Assembly (NCBI RefSeq): GCF_003367475.1
Contig: NZ_QRHA01000006.1
Span: 124,001 to 188,000, forward strand
Origin: Alteromonas aestuariivivens
GTDB lineage: Bacteria; Pseudomonadota; Gammaproteobacteria; Enterobacterales; Alteromonadaceae
Reading direction: 5' to 3'
Length of the DNA: 64,000 nt
The translations under genes and the position numbers were made by a program. Shown piece after piece: positions 8,431 to 17,029 of this stretch (position 1 is its first letter; each line of letters begins with the position of its first letter). The notes beneath the pieces were generated by a model that worked only from the letters and a program-made list of their open reading frames with translations, was not told the DNA's origin and searched no databases.

Positions 8431-9381
8431 GTGAACACCAAAAACCAGCTCTCCGACGAACAATTACGTGCTACCCGCGCTGGCGTAATGTTTGCCATTG
8501 CCGCCTATACCATGTGGGGCATTGCGCCTGTGTATTTCAAACAGCTTGCGATGATCCCGTCGCTGGAAGTGTTGATGCATCGGATAGTTTGGTCTGCCGT
8601 GGTACTGCTGGGTCTGATTGTCGCTTTTAAGCAGTTTGGCAAAGTGAAGGCAGCGCTGAAATCCCGCAAGGTAATGCAAACCCTGTTTGTGGCCGGATTG
8701 CTGCTGGCGGCCAACTGGTTGCTGTTTATCTGGGCCATTAACAACGACCATCTCCTGGACGCCAGCCTGGGCTATTACATCAACCCTTTACTGAATGTGT
8801 TCCTTGGCCGTATGTTTCTGGGCGAACGCCTGCGGCCGATGCAACAGCTTGCAGTCATGTTGCTCGTGGTAGGCGTTGGGGTGCTGATATACACCTATGG
8901 GCAGTTGCCCTGGATTGCCCTGGTACTGGCGGGCAGTTTTGGTGTGTATGGCTTGCTGCGCAAGCAGGTTGCGGTGGACGCATTGCCCGGTCTGTTCATC
9001 GAAACCCTGATGTTGCTGCCTTTGGCTGTGGGCTATTGGCTGATGTTTGCGTCGCATAACAGCAATATGCTGACCAACGATATGCCTTTGAATATGTGGC
9101 TGGTGGCTGCCGGTTTGGTGACCACAGCTCCTTTGCTGTGTTTTACCGCTGCGGCGCGGCGAATCATGTATTCAACGCTGGGTTTCTTCCAGTACATCGG
9201 GCCAACCCTGATGTTTATTCTTGCGACCTGCTTATACAACGAACCATTGGAACCGGCCCGGTTGATCACCTTTGGGTTTGTATGGCTGGCGCTGGTGATA
9301 TTCAGTTTTGATTCACTCAAAGTCTACCGTCAACAGCGCAGGCTGCGCTCGGTCAAACCGGATGACAGCCCGAAGCCCTAA
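8431..9381 (+). CDS. rarD: RarD/EamA-family membrane permease
   Basis: A drug/metabolite-transporter superfamily protein with about ten membrane helices, of the RarD type (GVMFAIAAYTMWGIAPVYFKQL at the start, FFQYIGPTLMFILATCLYNE near the end). RarD proteins are predicted permeases, and the E. coli homologue was named for a chloramphenicol-related phenotype; the substrate is unknown. I take the GTG at 8431 because an upstream GTG at 8368 would place the mgtE terminator inside the coding region. This gives 316 residues, slightly longer than the usual 300. Its stop overlaps the convergent GGDEF regulator gene by 4 bases. Confidence 0.88.
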   Translation: MNTKNQLSDEQLRATRAGVMFAIAAYTMWGIAPVYFKQLAMIPSLEVLMHRIVWSAVVLLGLIVAFKQFGKVKAALKSRKVMQTLFVAGLLLAANWLLFIWAINNDHLLDASLGYYINPLLNVFLGRMFLGERLRPMQQLAVMLLVVGVGVLIYTYGQLPWIALVLAGSFGVYGLLRKQVAVDALPGLFIETLMLLPLAVGYWLMFASHNSNMLTNDMPLNMWLVAAGLVTTAPLLCFTAAARRIMYSTLGFFQYIGPTLMFILATCLYNEPLEPARLITFGFVWLALVIFSFDSLKVYRQQRRLRSVKPDDSPKP

Positions 9382-10637
9382 ACTTCGGCTGCCACAGGCA
9401 TGTCACTGCACACTTGGTTGCGGCCATCGTTTTTAGCCTGGTAAAGCAGGCTGTCGGCGAACGATAACAGGGCTTCAATGTTATTGGCCGGGCGGGTGGT
9501 GAGGCCGATGCTGGTGGTAATGCTGATGACATCGCCATTGTTCTCGATACGAGTGTGCTCGACTTTCTGGCGAAAGCGCTCCAACCGTCTGAAGGCTTCC
9601 TCAGCACTGAAACCGGGCAGGTAAATACAGAATTCCTCGCCGCCCAGACGGGCAACAAACACATCGGCAAATTCGCTCGCTAGCAGGCTGGCAACCGACT
9701 TGAGAACTGCGTCGCCGGAATCATGACCATAGCGGTCATTCACCCGCTTAAAGTAATCCAAATCCAGTAACGCCAGGGCCTGCTTTGTGGGCAGATTGCG
9801 GTACTGGTGATTCAGGATATAGAAAAAATGGCGGCGGTTGGGCAGGCCGGTGAGGTAGTCGGTATTGGCCGCGCGGCGTATGTCTGCAACCCGTTCCAGA
9901 AGTTCGATCAGCATGGTGACCCGGCACAGAAATTCTTCATAACAGAAAGGGTTACGTAAAAAGTCAGTGGCACCGCTCTTGATGAAGCGGGCGGGGAGCA
10001 GGTCGCTGTTGTCGTTGGCCAGCACCATTATGCTGAGTTCGCCGCGGGAATATTCCTTGCGCAAACGGGCAACAAATTCGGTGGCTGCAACGTCCGGCAG
10101 CTTATCGCTACAAATGACCACCTGAATATGCGGATGAGCGGTAAGCTTGTCCAGCGCTTCGCTGCCATGGCTAGCTTCATAGGTTAAAAAATTATGCCGG
10201 TTGAGCAGGGAAGTGACCTGGTTTCGCTGGCTTCGATTCGGGTTGACTACCAGAATGCCGATAAATTTATTTTTTTGCAGGCGAGCCATCAGGCGGCTGA
10301 GGTAGTCGTATACCTGTGCATTTTCTTTTGGAATGTAGTCGACGACCGGCCGGGCCCAAACTGCGGCCCGGGTTTCTTCATTGACCTGGCCGGTCACCAC
10401 AATGGTGGGCAGGTAAGATTCAACGGCAAAATCGATGGCTTCTCCGTGTGGTGCATCGGGCAGATGGTAATCTACCACGGCACACAGATACTCTTCCGGT
10501 GTTGAGTCTGCAAATCGCACTCGGGCTTCGGTTAATGAACGCGCCCCTACAGGCTGCAGGCCGGCCTTGCGAACCAGCTTCGAAACCAGCTTTAAACTGG
10601 TGCTACTGTCTTCAATCACCAGCACTTTACGCTGCAT
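9378..10637 (-). CDS. Two-receiver GGDEF response regulator (diguanylate cyclase)
   Basis: A 419-residue cytoplasmic regulator. Receiver 1 (1-115) is intact: acidic residues at 9-10, phospho-acceptor D56 in VVDYHLPD, T82 and K104. Receiver 2 (about 126-240) is degenerate: its acidic pair is replaced by NPN, the acceptor position is Ser177 (CSDKLPD) and the Lys is lost (LRNPF). The GGDEF domain (about 258-412) has an intact active site, GGEEF at 332-336, and DLDYFKRVND, so it should make cyclic-di-GMP. The RxxD inhibitory site before GGEEF reads EFAD and is probably absent. A cognate kinase is not adjacent. Confidence 0.92.
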   Translation of the reverse strand: MQRKVLVIEDSSTSLKLVSKLVRKAGLQPVGARSLTEARVRFADSTPEEYLCAVVDYHLPDAPHGEAIDFAVESYLPTIVVTGQVNEETRAAVWARPVVDYIPKENAQVYDYLSRLMARLQKNKFIGILVVNPNRSQRNQVTSLLNRHNFLTYEASHGSEALDKLTAHPHIQVVICSDKLPDVAATEFVARLRKEYSRGELSIMVLANDNSDLLPARFIKSGATDFLRNPFCYEEFLCRVTMLIELLERVADIRRAANTDYLTGLPNRRHFFYILNHQYRNLPTKQALALLDLDYFKRVNDRYGHDSGDAVLKSVASLLASEFADVFVARLGGEEFCIYLPGFSAEEAFRRLERFRQKVEHTRIENNGDVISITTSIGLTTRPANNIEALLSFADSLLYQAKNDGRNQVCSDMPVAAEV

Positions 10638-10723
10638 GAATCATCCTAGCTTTCGTCAGCGCAGCTCCGGAAAACTGCTGTTGTTCTCTTCCAGTGAGGT
10701 TACTGCAACAGAGCGAATGTCAC

Positions 10724-12895
10724 TTATGCCTGCTCAAGCTTGGCGTACGCCAATACCAGCCATTTACTGCCATATTCGTCGAAGTTGACCTGAACCCGGG
10801 CATGTTCACCGGAGCCTTCGTAGTTAAGCACAATGCCCTCACCAAATTTACGGTGCCGAACCCGTTGCCCCAACTGAAAGCCGCTGCTTTCAAATGCTTC
10901 ATGAGACGTAGCCCGACTGAATCTATTATGTATCGGCCGCTGTACGGTGGATTTTAGGCGCACTTCCAAAACACAGTCGCTGGGGATCTCACGTATAAAG
11001 CGTGAGGCGGTGTGATACTTGTCCTGACCATAGAGTCGGCGGCTTTCTGCATAGGTGATAAACAGTTTCTGCATAGCGCGGGTCATACCCACGTAACACA
11101 GACGTCGCTCTTCCTCCATGCGGCCCGGCTCGTCGTTTGTCATCTGGCTGGGAAACATGCCTTCCTCCACACCGGCCATGAACACCAGAGGGAATTCCAG
11201 CCCTTTGGCGGTGTGAATCGTCATCACCTGCACCGCATCCTGATCCAGCTGGGCCTGGGCTTCGCCGGCCTCCAGCGAGGCATGGGCCAGAAAAGCGGCT
11301 AATGGGGTCATTTCATCGGCTTCTTCCGGAACGATGAACTGTTTGCAGGCGGTGACCAGTTCTTCCAGGTTCTCTAGTCGCGCCTGGGCCTTTTCGCCTC
11401 GCTCTGCCTGATACATGGCGTACAGGCCGGAGTGTTTGATGGCTTTGTTGGCCTGCTCCTCCAGCGGTTCGTCGAGTAGCTGCTGTTCCAGCTCTGTAAC
11501 CAATCCGGTAAAGCCCTGCAAGGCATTTGCTGCGCGCCCTTTCAGCGCGCCTTCGCTGATCAGCAGGTGGCTGGCCTGCCAAAGCGAGCAGTTGTGCAGG
11601 CGGGCGGTATCACGAACCTGGGTCAGGGTTTTGTCACCAATTCCCCTGCTTGGGGTGTTGACCACGCGCTCGAAGGCGGCATCGTCATGGGGGTGATTGA
11701 CCATGCGCAGGTAACCCAGCGCATCCTTGATTTCCTGACGCTCGAAGAAACGCAGGCCGCCGTAAATCCGATAGGGCAGGCCTTCGTGCAGCAACGCCTC
11801 TTCCAGCACCCGCGACTGGGCGTTATTACGATAAAGAATGGCGCTGTCTTTCAGAGCGTTACCCTGCTGCAACCAGTCCTTTAGCTGCGAGACAACAAAG
11901 CGCGCTTCGTCCAGTTCGTTGAAACCCGCATAAACCGAAATCGGTTCCCCCTCGCTACCCTGTGTCCAGAGCTCTTTGCCCAGGCGGCCCTGATTGTTGT
12001 CGATTACCGCATTGGCGGCCTTGAGGATCGTGCCGGTGGAGCGGTAGTTTTGCTCAAGCCGAATGGTGGTGGGGGTATCAAAATCCTTGAGGAAATGGTG
12101 CAGGTTGTCGATGTTGGCGCCACGCCAGCCGTAAATAGACTGATCGTCGTCGCCCACAATCATGATGTTGTTGGTGTTGCCGCTGCACAGCATTCTCAGC
12201 CAGGCGTACTGAATGTTGTTGGTATCCTGAAATTCGTCCACCAGCACAGCGCGGAAGCGACGCTGGTAGTTGGCCAGAATATCGGGGTTTTTGGCCCAGA
12301 GTTCGTGGGCGCGTAACAACAACTCGGCAAAATCGACCAGCCCGGCGCGGTCACAGGCTTCCTGATAGGCAGCGTAGATGTCGCGCATTTTCTGCTGGGT
12401 GTGGTCGCCATGGGTTTCAATATGATGGGGGCGCAGGCCCTCGTCTTTGTTGCCGTTGATATACCACTGGATCTGCCTTGGAGCCCAGTGCTTTTCATCC
12501 AGATTCAGGCTTTTGAGAATGCGGCGTATCAGGCGGTACTGATCATCCGAGTCGAGGATTTGGAAGTTTTCCGGCAATCCGGCTTCGGCGTGGTGTGCCC
12601 GCAAAAGCCGGTGGGCCAGGCCGTGAAAGGTACCAATCCACATGGTGTGCAGGCTTCGGCCCATCAGCGATTCAATTCGGCCGCGCATTTCCCTCGCCGC
12701 TTTGTTGGTAAAGGTTACTGCCAGAATGGAAAACGGTGCGATGTTTTCAACTTCCATCAGCCACGCAATGCGATGCACCAGTACCCGGGTTTTCCCGCTG
12801 CCGGCACCGGCCAGCACCAGTGCATTCGACAAGGGGGCGGCTACCGCTTCACGTTGTTTGTCGTTGAGCTCGTCAAGCAGTCGGGATACATCCAT
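10724..12895 (-). CDS. uvrD: DNA helicase II UvrD
   Basis: A superfamily-1 3'-5' helicase of nucleotide-excision and mismatch repair; in excision repair it displaces UvrC and the damaged oligonucleotide. GAGSGKT (30-36) is Walker A, VDEFQDTN motif II, GDDDQSIYGWRGA motif III, and VMTIHTAKGLEFPLVF with VGMTRAMQKLFITYAESR are motifs V-VI. The C-terminus ends with the UvrD Tudor-like segment (VRHRKFGEGIVLNYEGSGEHARVQVNF), which contacts RNA polymerase in E. coli. At 723 residues the length is normal. I found no convincing LexA box upstream. A 346-base intergenic region separates it from the divergent permease. Confidence 0.96.
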   Translation of the reverse strand: MDVSRLLDELNDKQREAVAAPLSNALVLAGAGSGKTRVLVHRIAWLMEVENIAPFSILAVTFTNKAAREMRGRIESLMGRSLHTMWIGTFHGLAHRLLRAHHAEAGLPENFQILDSDDQYRLIRRILKSLNLDEKHWAPRQIQWYINGNKDEGLRPHHIETHGDHTQQKMRDIYAAYQEACDRAGLVDFAELLLRAHELWAKNPDILANYQRRFRAVLVDEFQDTNNIQYAWLRMLCSGNTNNIMIVGDDDQSIYGWRGANIDNLHHFLKDFDTPTTIRLEQNYRSTGTILKAANAVIDNNQGRLGKELWTQGSEGEPISVYAGFNELDEARFVVSQLKDWLQQGNALKDSAILYRNNAQSRVLEEALLHEGLPYRIYGGLRFFERQEIKDALGYLRMVNHPHDDAAFERVVNTPSRGIGDKTLTQVRDTARLHNCSLWQASHLLISEGALKGRAANALQGFTGLVTELEQQLLDEPLEEQANKAIKHSGLYAMYQAERGEKAQARLENLEELVTACKQFIVPEEADEMTPLAAFLAHASLEAGEAQAQLDQDAVQVMTIHTAKGLEFPLVFMAGVEEGMFPSQMTNDEPGRMEEERRLCYVGMTRAMQKLFITYAESRRLYGQDKYHTASRFIREIPSDCVLEVRLKSTVQRPIHNRFSRATSHEAFESSGFQLGQRVRHRKFGEGIVLNYEGSGEHARVQVNFDEYGSKWLVLAYAKLEQA

Positions 12896-13172
12896 AGTTC
12901 GGTCACACCTGTTTAGCGCTGATTAATTTCAAAACCGCCATTATGCCAGCAGACTGTGAATTTATACAGGGTGGAATTCCAAAAGCCAACGACCCAAGTG
13001 ACAGGACTTCCCTGCTTCTTTGCACTTTCTTGGTGCGAAGGTGGTGATGGCATTTGTTTTTTTGTCGCCAGGTATATTTAACTTGTTGAATTTTAATGTT
13101 TATATATTTTGAATGATTCCTGACTAATTGGTTAGGTTTTTGCTGTAATTTGAGGTGGTTTGGAGACATCAC
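12896..13172. other. AT-rich intergenic region between uvrD and the NCS2 permease
   Basis: This divergent spacer must hold promoters for uvrD (leftward) and the permease operon (rightward). The stretch 13080-13150 is notably AT-rich (TGTTTATATATTTTGAATG). I see no open frame with coding character; a 156-residue leftward frame overlapping it runs into the permease gene in antisense and looks spurious. The leader hairpin is listed separately. Confidence 0.5.
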
Positions 13173-13211
13173 ATCGAAATCGCACGGCAATTCCATTGCC
13201 TGCGAATCGAT
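13173..13211 (+). promoter_or_regulatory. Structured leader hairpin before the purine permease operon (riboswitch candidate)
   Basis: The leader folds into a stem of three segments: ATCGA/TCGAT outside, TCG/CGA in the middle and GGCAAT/ATTGCC at the top with a TCC loop. AA/A and CAC/TG internal mismatches separate the segments. It ends 31 bases before the permease ATG, just before the AAGGAG ribosome binding site. The shape, two helices around an internal loop, and the downstream purine genes make a xanthine-type (NMT1-like) riboswitch conceivable. I cannot confirm the conserved bases. Confidence 0.4.
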
Positions 13212-13242
13212 TAGCTGAATTGGAGTCTGGAAGGAGCAAAGT

Positions 13243-14604
13243 ATGGCTGATACCCGCAATACCGATATGTTGTATGCCCTGGATGACCGTCCGCCGGTGG
13301 TGCAAAGTGTAACTGCGGCTGCACAGCATGTATTGGCCTGCTTTATCGGTGTCATAAACGGTACCCTGATCATTGGTGGTGCGCTCGGGTTAACGGCAGA
13401 GTTGCCTTATCTCATCAGTATGGCCTTGTTTGTTTCAGGATTGGCAACCTTCATTCAGGCTAAAAAATTTGGCCCGGTTGGCAGTGGTCTGATTGCTGTT
13501 CAGGGGACAAGTTTTGCATTTGTCAGTGCACTGCTGGTCGCGGGTGTTGCGGTGAAGCATCGGGGTGGCAGCAATGAAGATGTGCTGGCCATGATGTTCG
13601 GAATTTGTTTTTGGGGTGCGCTGGTGGAGATAGCGCTCAGCCAGTTCATTGACAAGCTCAAACGAATTATAACCCCGCTGACCACAGGCATTGTAGTCAC
13701 CACCATTGGTTTATCGCTGATTAAATATGGAATGACCGATCTCGCCGGTGGGTTTGGCGCAGAAAACTTTGCAGCCAGTGAAAATTTGCTCATCGGCGGC
13801 TTTGTCTTGCTTGTGGTACTGGTGCTGAACAGTAACCCGAACCCCTGGGTCAGGCTTTCAGCAATTCTGGTGGGAATGCTGACAGGGTCTCTGATAGCCT
13901 GGTCTCTTGGAATGATGAATTTTGATCATCTGGCAAGCCTGCCAGCGGTGGCTGTTCCGGAGCCGTTTAAATATGGCTACAACTTCGACTGGCAACTGTT
14001 TATACCTGTGGCGATGGTGTATTTGCTGACCGCGATTGAAACAGCGGGCGACCTTACGGCCAATTGTCTGTTCTGTAGAATACCGCTTCAGAGTAAGGAT
14101 TATTTTACCCGCGTCAAAGGCGGCATTCTGGCCGACGGCATTAACTCTATGATCGCAGCGGTGTTTAACACTTTCCCAAATACCACATTCGGACAAAATA
14201 ACGCAGTTATACAAATGACCGGAGTTGCCAGCCGCTATGTGGGGTTCTATGTGGCCGGCATCCTTATGCTGCTGGGCCTGTTTCCACTCATTGGTGGTAT
14301 TTTTCAGGCCATGCCCAAGCCGGTATTGGGTGGGGCAACACTGGTGATGTTTGCCACCATCGCGGTGGCAGGTATCCGCATTCTGACGTCTGAACCTATC
14401 GACCGGCGCAAGAGCCTGATCATAGCTACCTCCCTGGGTTGCGGGCTCGGCGTTATGATGGTGCCGAATGCGCTCTCCCAGTTGCCTCAGTGGGCCCAGG
14501 ATATGTGGTCCTCGCCGGTTACCGTTTCGGGTTTTTGTGCCATTTTTCTGAGTGTTGTTATGCCTCAGCCACAAAGCAAGGAAGAAGTTGTTCATGCAGC
14601 GTGA
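13243..14604 (+). CDS. NCS2 nucleobase:cation symporter, xanthine-permease type
   Basis: A 453-residue inner-membrane purine transporter with the two-domain NCS2 topology (14 predicted spans). QGTSFAF near residue 88 and FGQNNAVIQMTGVASR near 310 match the XanP/XanQ signature better than uracil carriers, where this region differs. The Gly usual in QNxG is Ala here. It ends LPQWAQDMWSSPVTV. A strong AAGGAG precedes the ATG. The last 11 bases overlap the 8-oxoguanine deaminase start, so transport and deamination of an oxidised purine are linked. Xanthine, uric acid or 8-oxoguanine are possible substrates. Confidence 0.88.
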   Translation: MADTRNTDMLYALDDRPPVVQSVTAAAQHVLACFIGVINGTLIIGGALGLTAELPYLISMALFVSGLATFIQAKKFGPVGSGLIAVQGTSFAFVSALLVAGVAVKHRGGSNEDVLAMMFGICFWGALVEIALSQFIDKLKRIITPLTTGIVVTTIGLSLIKYGMTDLAGGFGAENFAASENLLIGGFVLLVVLVLNSNPNPWVRLSAILVGMLTGSLIAWSLGMMNFDHLASLPAVAVPEPFKYGYNFDWQLFIPVAMVYLLTAIETAGDLTANCLFCRIPLQSKDYFTRVKGGILADGINSMIAAVFNTFPNTTFGQNNAVIQMTGVASRYVGFYVAGILMLLGLFPLIGGIFQAMPKPVLGGATLVMFATIAVAGIRILTSEPIDRRKSLIIATSLGCGLGVMMVPNALSQLPQWAQDMWSSPVTVSGFCAIFLSVVMPQPQSKEEVVHAA

Positions 14605-15964
14605 TAGCCAGACACTGTGGTTACGTAATCCCCGTGCCGCCTTTACCGCCAATCTGCAGGATGCCAGCAACGGTCTGCTGGTTCGGGGCAGTGAAATTAT
14701 TGAACTGGTTGGAAAAGGGCACGAGCCAGTCCATCCCTACCAGCAGGAATTGGATTGTTCGAACTGGGTGATTACGCCCGGGCTCATTAACACCCACCAT
14801 CATTTTTACCAGACCCTGACCCGCTGCCTGCCCGCGGCACTGAACAAACCGCTGTTTCCGTGGTTAACGACGTTGTACAAGGTGTGGCAACACCTTGACG
14901 ACGAAATGCTCTACAACGCTTCGCGACTGGCCGGTCTTGAACTCATGCTGTCTGGGGGCACCACGCTGGCGGATCATCACTACGTATTTCCCAAAGGCCT
15001 GGAGCACGGCATTGATATTCAGGTTGAAGCCATGCAACGGCTTGGGTGCAGGGCCGTGCTGACACGCGGCTCCATGAGCCTGGGAGAAAGCCAGGGTGGA
15101 TTGCCACCAGACTCAGTAATTCAGTCGGAAAGCCAGATTCTGGCCGACAGTCAGCGCTTGATTAAGCGTTATCACAACGCTCAACCGGGCAGTTATCTGC
15201 AAATTGCGCTGGCACCCTGTTCACCGTTTTCGGTTTCCCGGGAACTGATGCAGCAAACAGCAACCCTGGCTGCGCAGGAGAAGGTTCTGTTGCATACCCA
15301 CCTGGCTGAAACCGAGGATGAAAACCAGTTCTGCCTGCGGGAATACGGTATGCGCCCGCTGGACTACCTGGAAGACTGCGGCTGGTTGGGGCCGTCAACC
15401 TGGCTGGCGCACGGTATCCACTTTACTGATGAAGAAATTCTTCGCTTAGGCCGCAATCGGGTGGGCATTGCCCATTGTCCGAGTTCCAACGGCTTGCTGG
15501 CGTCTGGCATCTGTCCTACCCTGGATTTGGAGCAGGCCGGTTGTGCGGTGGGGATGGCGGTAGATGGTTCCGCCTCCAACGACTGTTCAAACCTTATTCA
15601 GGAAGTTCGGCAGTCACTGCTGCAGCAACGATTGCGTTATGGTGCACAGCGGATCACTGCGGAAAAAGTGTTGTCCTGGGCCACACTGGGTTCGGCCAAA
15701 GTGTTGCATCGTGACGACATTGGCGAACTGGCGGTGGGTAAGCAGGCCGACTTAGCGTTCTTTGCGCTTGATGAATTGCGCTTCAGTGGTGCCGGTGATC
15801 CCATCGCCGCACTGGTGTTGTGTGGTGCGCAGAAAGTCGAGAAACTGATGATTGGCGGAAACTGGCTGATAGAAGATGCGCAACACCGGGCCGGGCTGGA
15901 ACAGGTGTTAATGGCCCGTCATTCGGAATTGGCGGTTCGCTTGCAGAGCAGGCTGGCGCAGTAG
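14594..15964 (+). CDS. 8-oxoguanine deaminase (amidohydrolase superfamily)
   Basis: A cytoplasmic metal-dependent deaminase of the cog0402 amidohydrolases. The metal and catalytic residues are visible: NTHHHF (H68-H70), HTHLAE (H234/H236), AHGIHF (H273) and AVDGSASND (D324). The 8-oxoguanine deaminase subfamily hallmarks, SGGTTLADHHYVF and SASNDCSNLIQEVRQ, resemble the characterised Pseudomonas enzyme. It converts 8-oxoguanine to uric acid. The start overlaps the permease end by 11 bases and has AAGGAAGAAG upstream. It is 456 residues, full length. Other deaminations, such as guanine or isoguanine, cannot be excluded. Confidence 0.85.
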   Translation: MQRDSQTLWLRNPRAAFTANLQDASNGLLVRGSEIIELVGKGHEPVHPYQQELDCSNWVITPGLINTHHHFYQTLTRCLPAALNKPLFPWLTTLYKVWQHLDDEMLYNASRLAGLELMLSGGTTLADHHYVFPKGLEHGIDIQVEAMQRLGCRAVLTRGSMSLGESQGGLPPDSVIQSESQILADSQRLIKRYHNAQPGSYLQIALAPCSPFSVSRELMQQTATLAAQEKVLLHTHLAETEDENQFCLREYGMRPLDYLEDCGWLGPSTWLAHGIHFTDEEILRLGRNRVGIAHCPSSNGLLASGICPTLDLEQAGCAVGMAVDGSASNDCSNLIQEVRQSLLQQRLRYGAQRITAEKVLSWATLGSAKVLHRDDIGELAVGKQADLAFFALDELRFSGAGDPIAALVLCGAQKVEKLMIGGNWLIEDAQHRAGLEQVLMARHSELAVRLQSRLAQ

Positions 15965-16077
15965 CGCTCAGAATTTGAGATGCCTGATTGTGCGTTGATA
16001 TCTGGTCATTTTCAGGCTATCGGCTAGGCTTACAGGACCTGCTTTGACTCAATGGCTTTGTGCACAAGGAAATCATT

Positions 16078-16758
16078 ATGAAATCTGCCTTTCGGGCCCT
16101 TTCGGTAGTTATCTTCTGTGTTACATTGGCTGCGTGCCAGTCCCAGTCTGGCAGCATGGCCGAACAAACGGAAACCCTGAGCTTTGATGGCATGGTACGT
16201 CAGTCCCAGGACCAGTTTGACGAAGTGTATGTTTCGCCCGAATTCAGCATTCAGGATTACCAAAGCCTGATGCTGGAACCGGGAACGGTGGCGTTCAAGA
16301 AAAACTGGGCGCGCAATTACAATTCTTCCGGCCGGCTAACCCGGGTGACAGAGCGCGATATGGAAATGATACGCGAGCGGATGTCAGGTTATGTATTCTC
16401 AGAATTTGAGGCGGTATTGGGTGACAACAGCCCCATGCCACTGGTTACTGAGGTGGGCGAACTGACATTGCTGGTTAAGCCTTCCATCATCAATCTTGAC
16501 CTTAACGCCCCCGATTTGGTGACAGCCAATCGTCAGTACAGCTATGCAGAAAGTGCCGGTGAAGCCACCTTGTACCTCGAACTGATTGACAGTGTTAGCG
16601 GTAAACCGCTGGCCCGGGTAGTCGATCGGCAGGAAGACTGGGACGACAACTATTTTACCTGGCGAAACCGTGCTACCAATGCCCAGGACGCCAAACGCAT
16701 CGCCCGTTTATGGGCAGAGCGTTTTGTTGAGCTGCTCGAAAAAGTCGGCCCAGCATAG
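16078..16758 (+). CDS. DUF3313-type lipoprotein
   Basis: A 226-residue lipoprotein: MKSAFRALSVVIFCVTLAAC ends in the lipobox LAAC. The mature part matches the DUF3313 pattern as I remember it: YVSPEFSIQDYQSLMLEP near the start, then a beta-rich region with LELIDSVSGKPLARVVDRQ and a C-terminal helix (LWAERFVELLEK). Function is unknown; such proteins are outer-membrane or periplasmic. I chose the ATG at 16078 (AAGGAAA upstream) over a GTG at 16060. Its TAG stop lies within the first bases of repeat copy 1, so the repeat joined directly to the end of the gene. Confidence 0.8.
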   Translation: MKSAFRALSVVIFCVTLAACQSQSGSMAEQTETLSFDGMVRQSQDQFDEVYVSPEFSIQDYQSLMLEPGTVAFKKNWARNYNSSGRLTRVTERDMEMIRERMSGYVFSEFEAVLGDNSPMPLVTEVGELTLLVKPSIINLDLNAPDLVTANRQYSYAESAGEATLYLELIDSVSGKPLARVVDRQEDWDDNYFTWRNRATNAQDAKRIARLWAERFVELLEKVGPA

Positions 16759-17021
16759 GGCCTGTTGATCTTTGCTGTTCAATTTTGCAGCAAATTGTCG
16801 TGCATTTATGCAAGGCAGAGGCTGTGAAGTGTAGTCATCTACATGAACAGTCACTAACGCAGCAGAAAAGCGCGACAAGTGCTGCCCTTCGGGTTCACTC
16901 TGAGTGCTTCCATGACTGCGTTGTTCGCCATTTACTTAGCTGACTAAGCTTCATGGCTCTCGCCTTGCCCTGAAACCACTCAGAGAGAACAAATTTCGAA
17001 CAGTAAAGATCAATAGGCCCT
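16757..17021 (-). repeat. Dispersed 265-bp inverted-duplication repeat, copy 1
   Basis: It begins with AGGGCCTGTTGATCTTTG and ends with the inverse CAATAGGCCCT. Its orientation is opposite to copies 2 and 3. Each half holds a small hairpin: TGTAG-TCAT-CTACA on one side and CTTAG-TCAG-CTAAG on the other. In this copy the second is extended by GCCAT/ATGGC. There is no open frame inside, and it fills the gap between the DUF3313 gene and arfB. It looks like a MITE or a large REPIN-like element. Confidence 0.9.
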
Positions 17022-17029
17022 AGTAGGGC

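Noticed and set aside
12903-13373. A 156-residue leftward open frame in the uvrD-permease spacer
   Set aside because: It runs antisense into the permease start, has no recognisable motif and covers the leader hairpin and an AT-rich promoter region.
13858-14670. A 270-residue leftward open frame
   Set aside because: It is antisense to the NCS2 permease, whose motifs are clear, and its composition (His/Gln-rich) is that of a shadow frame.
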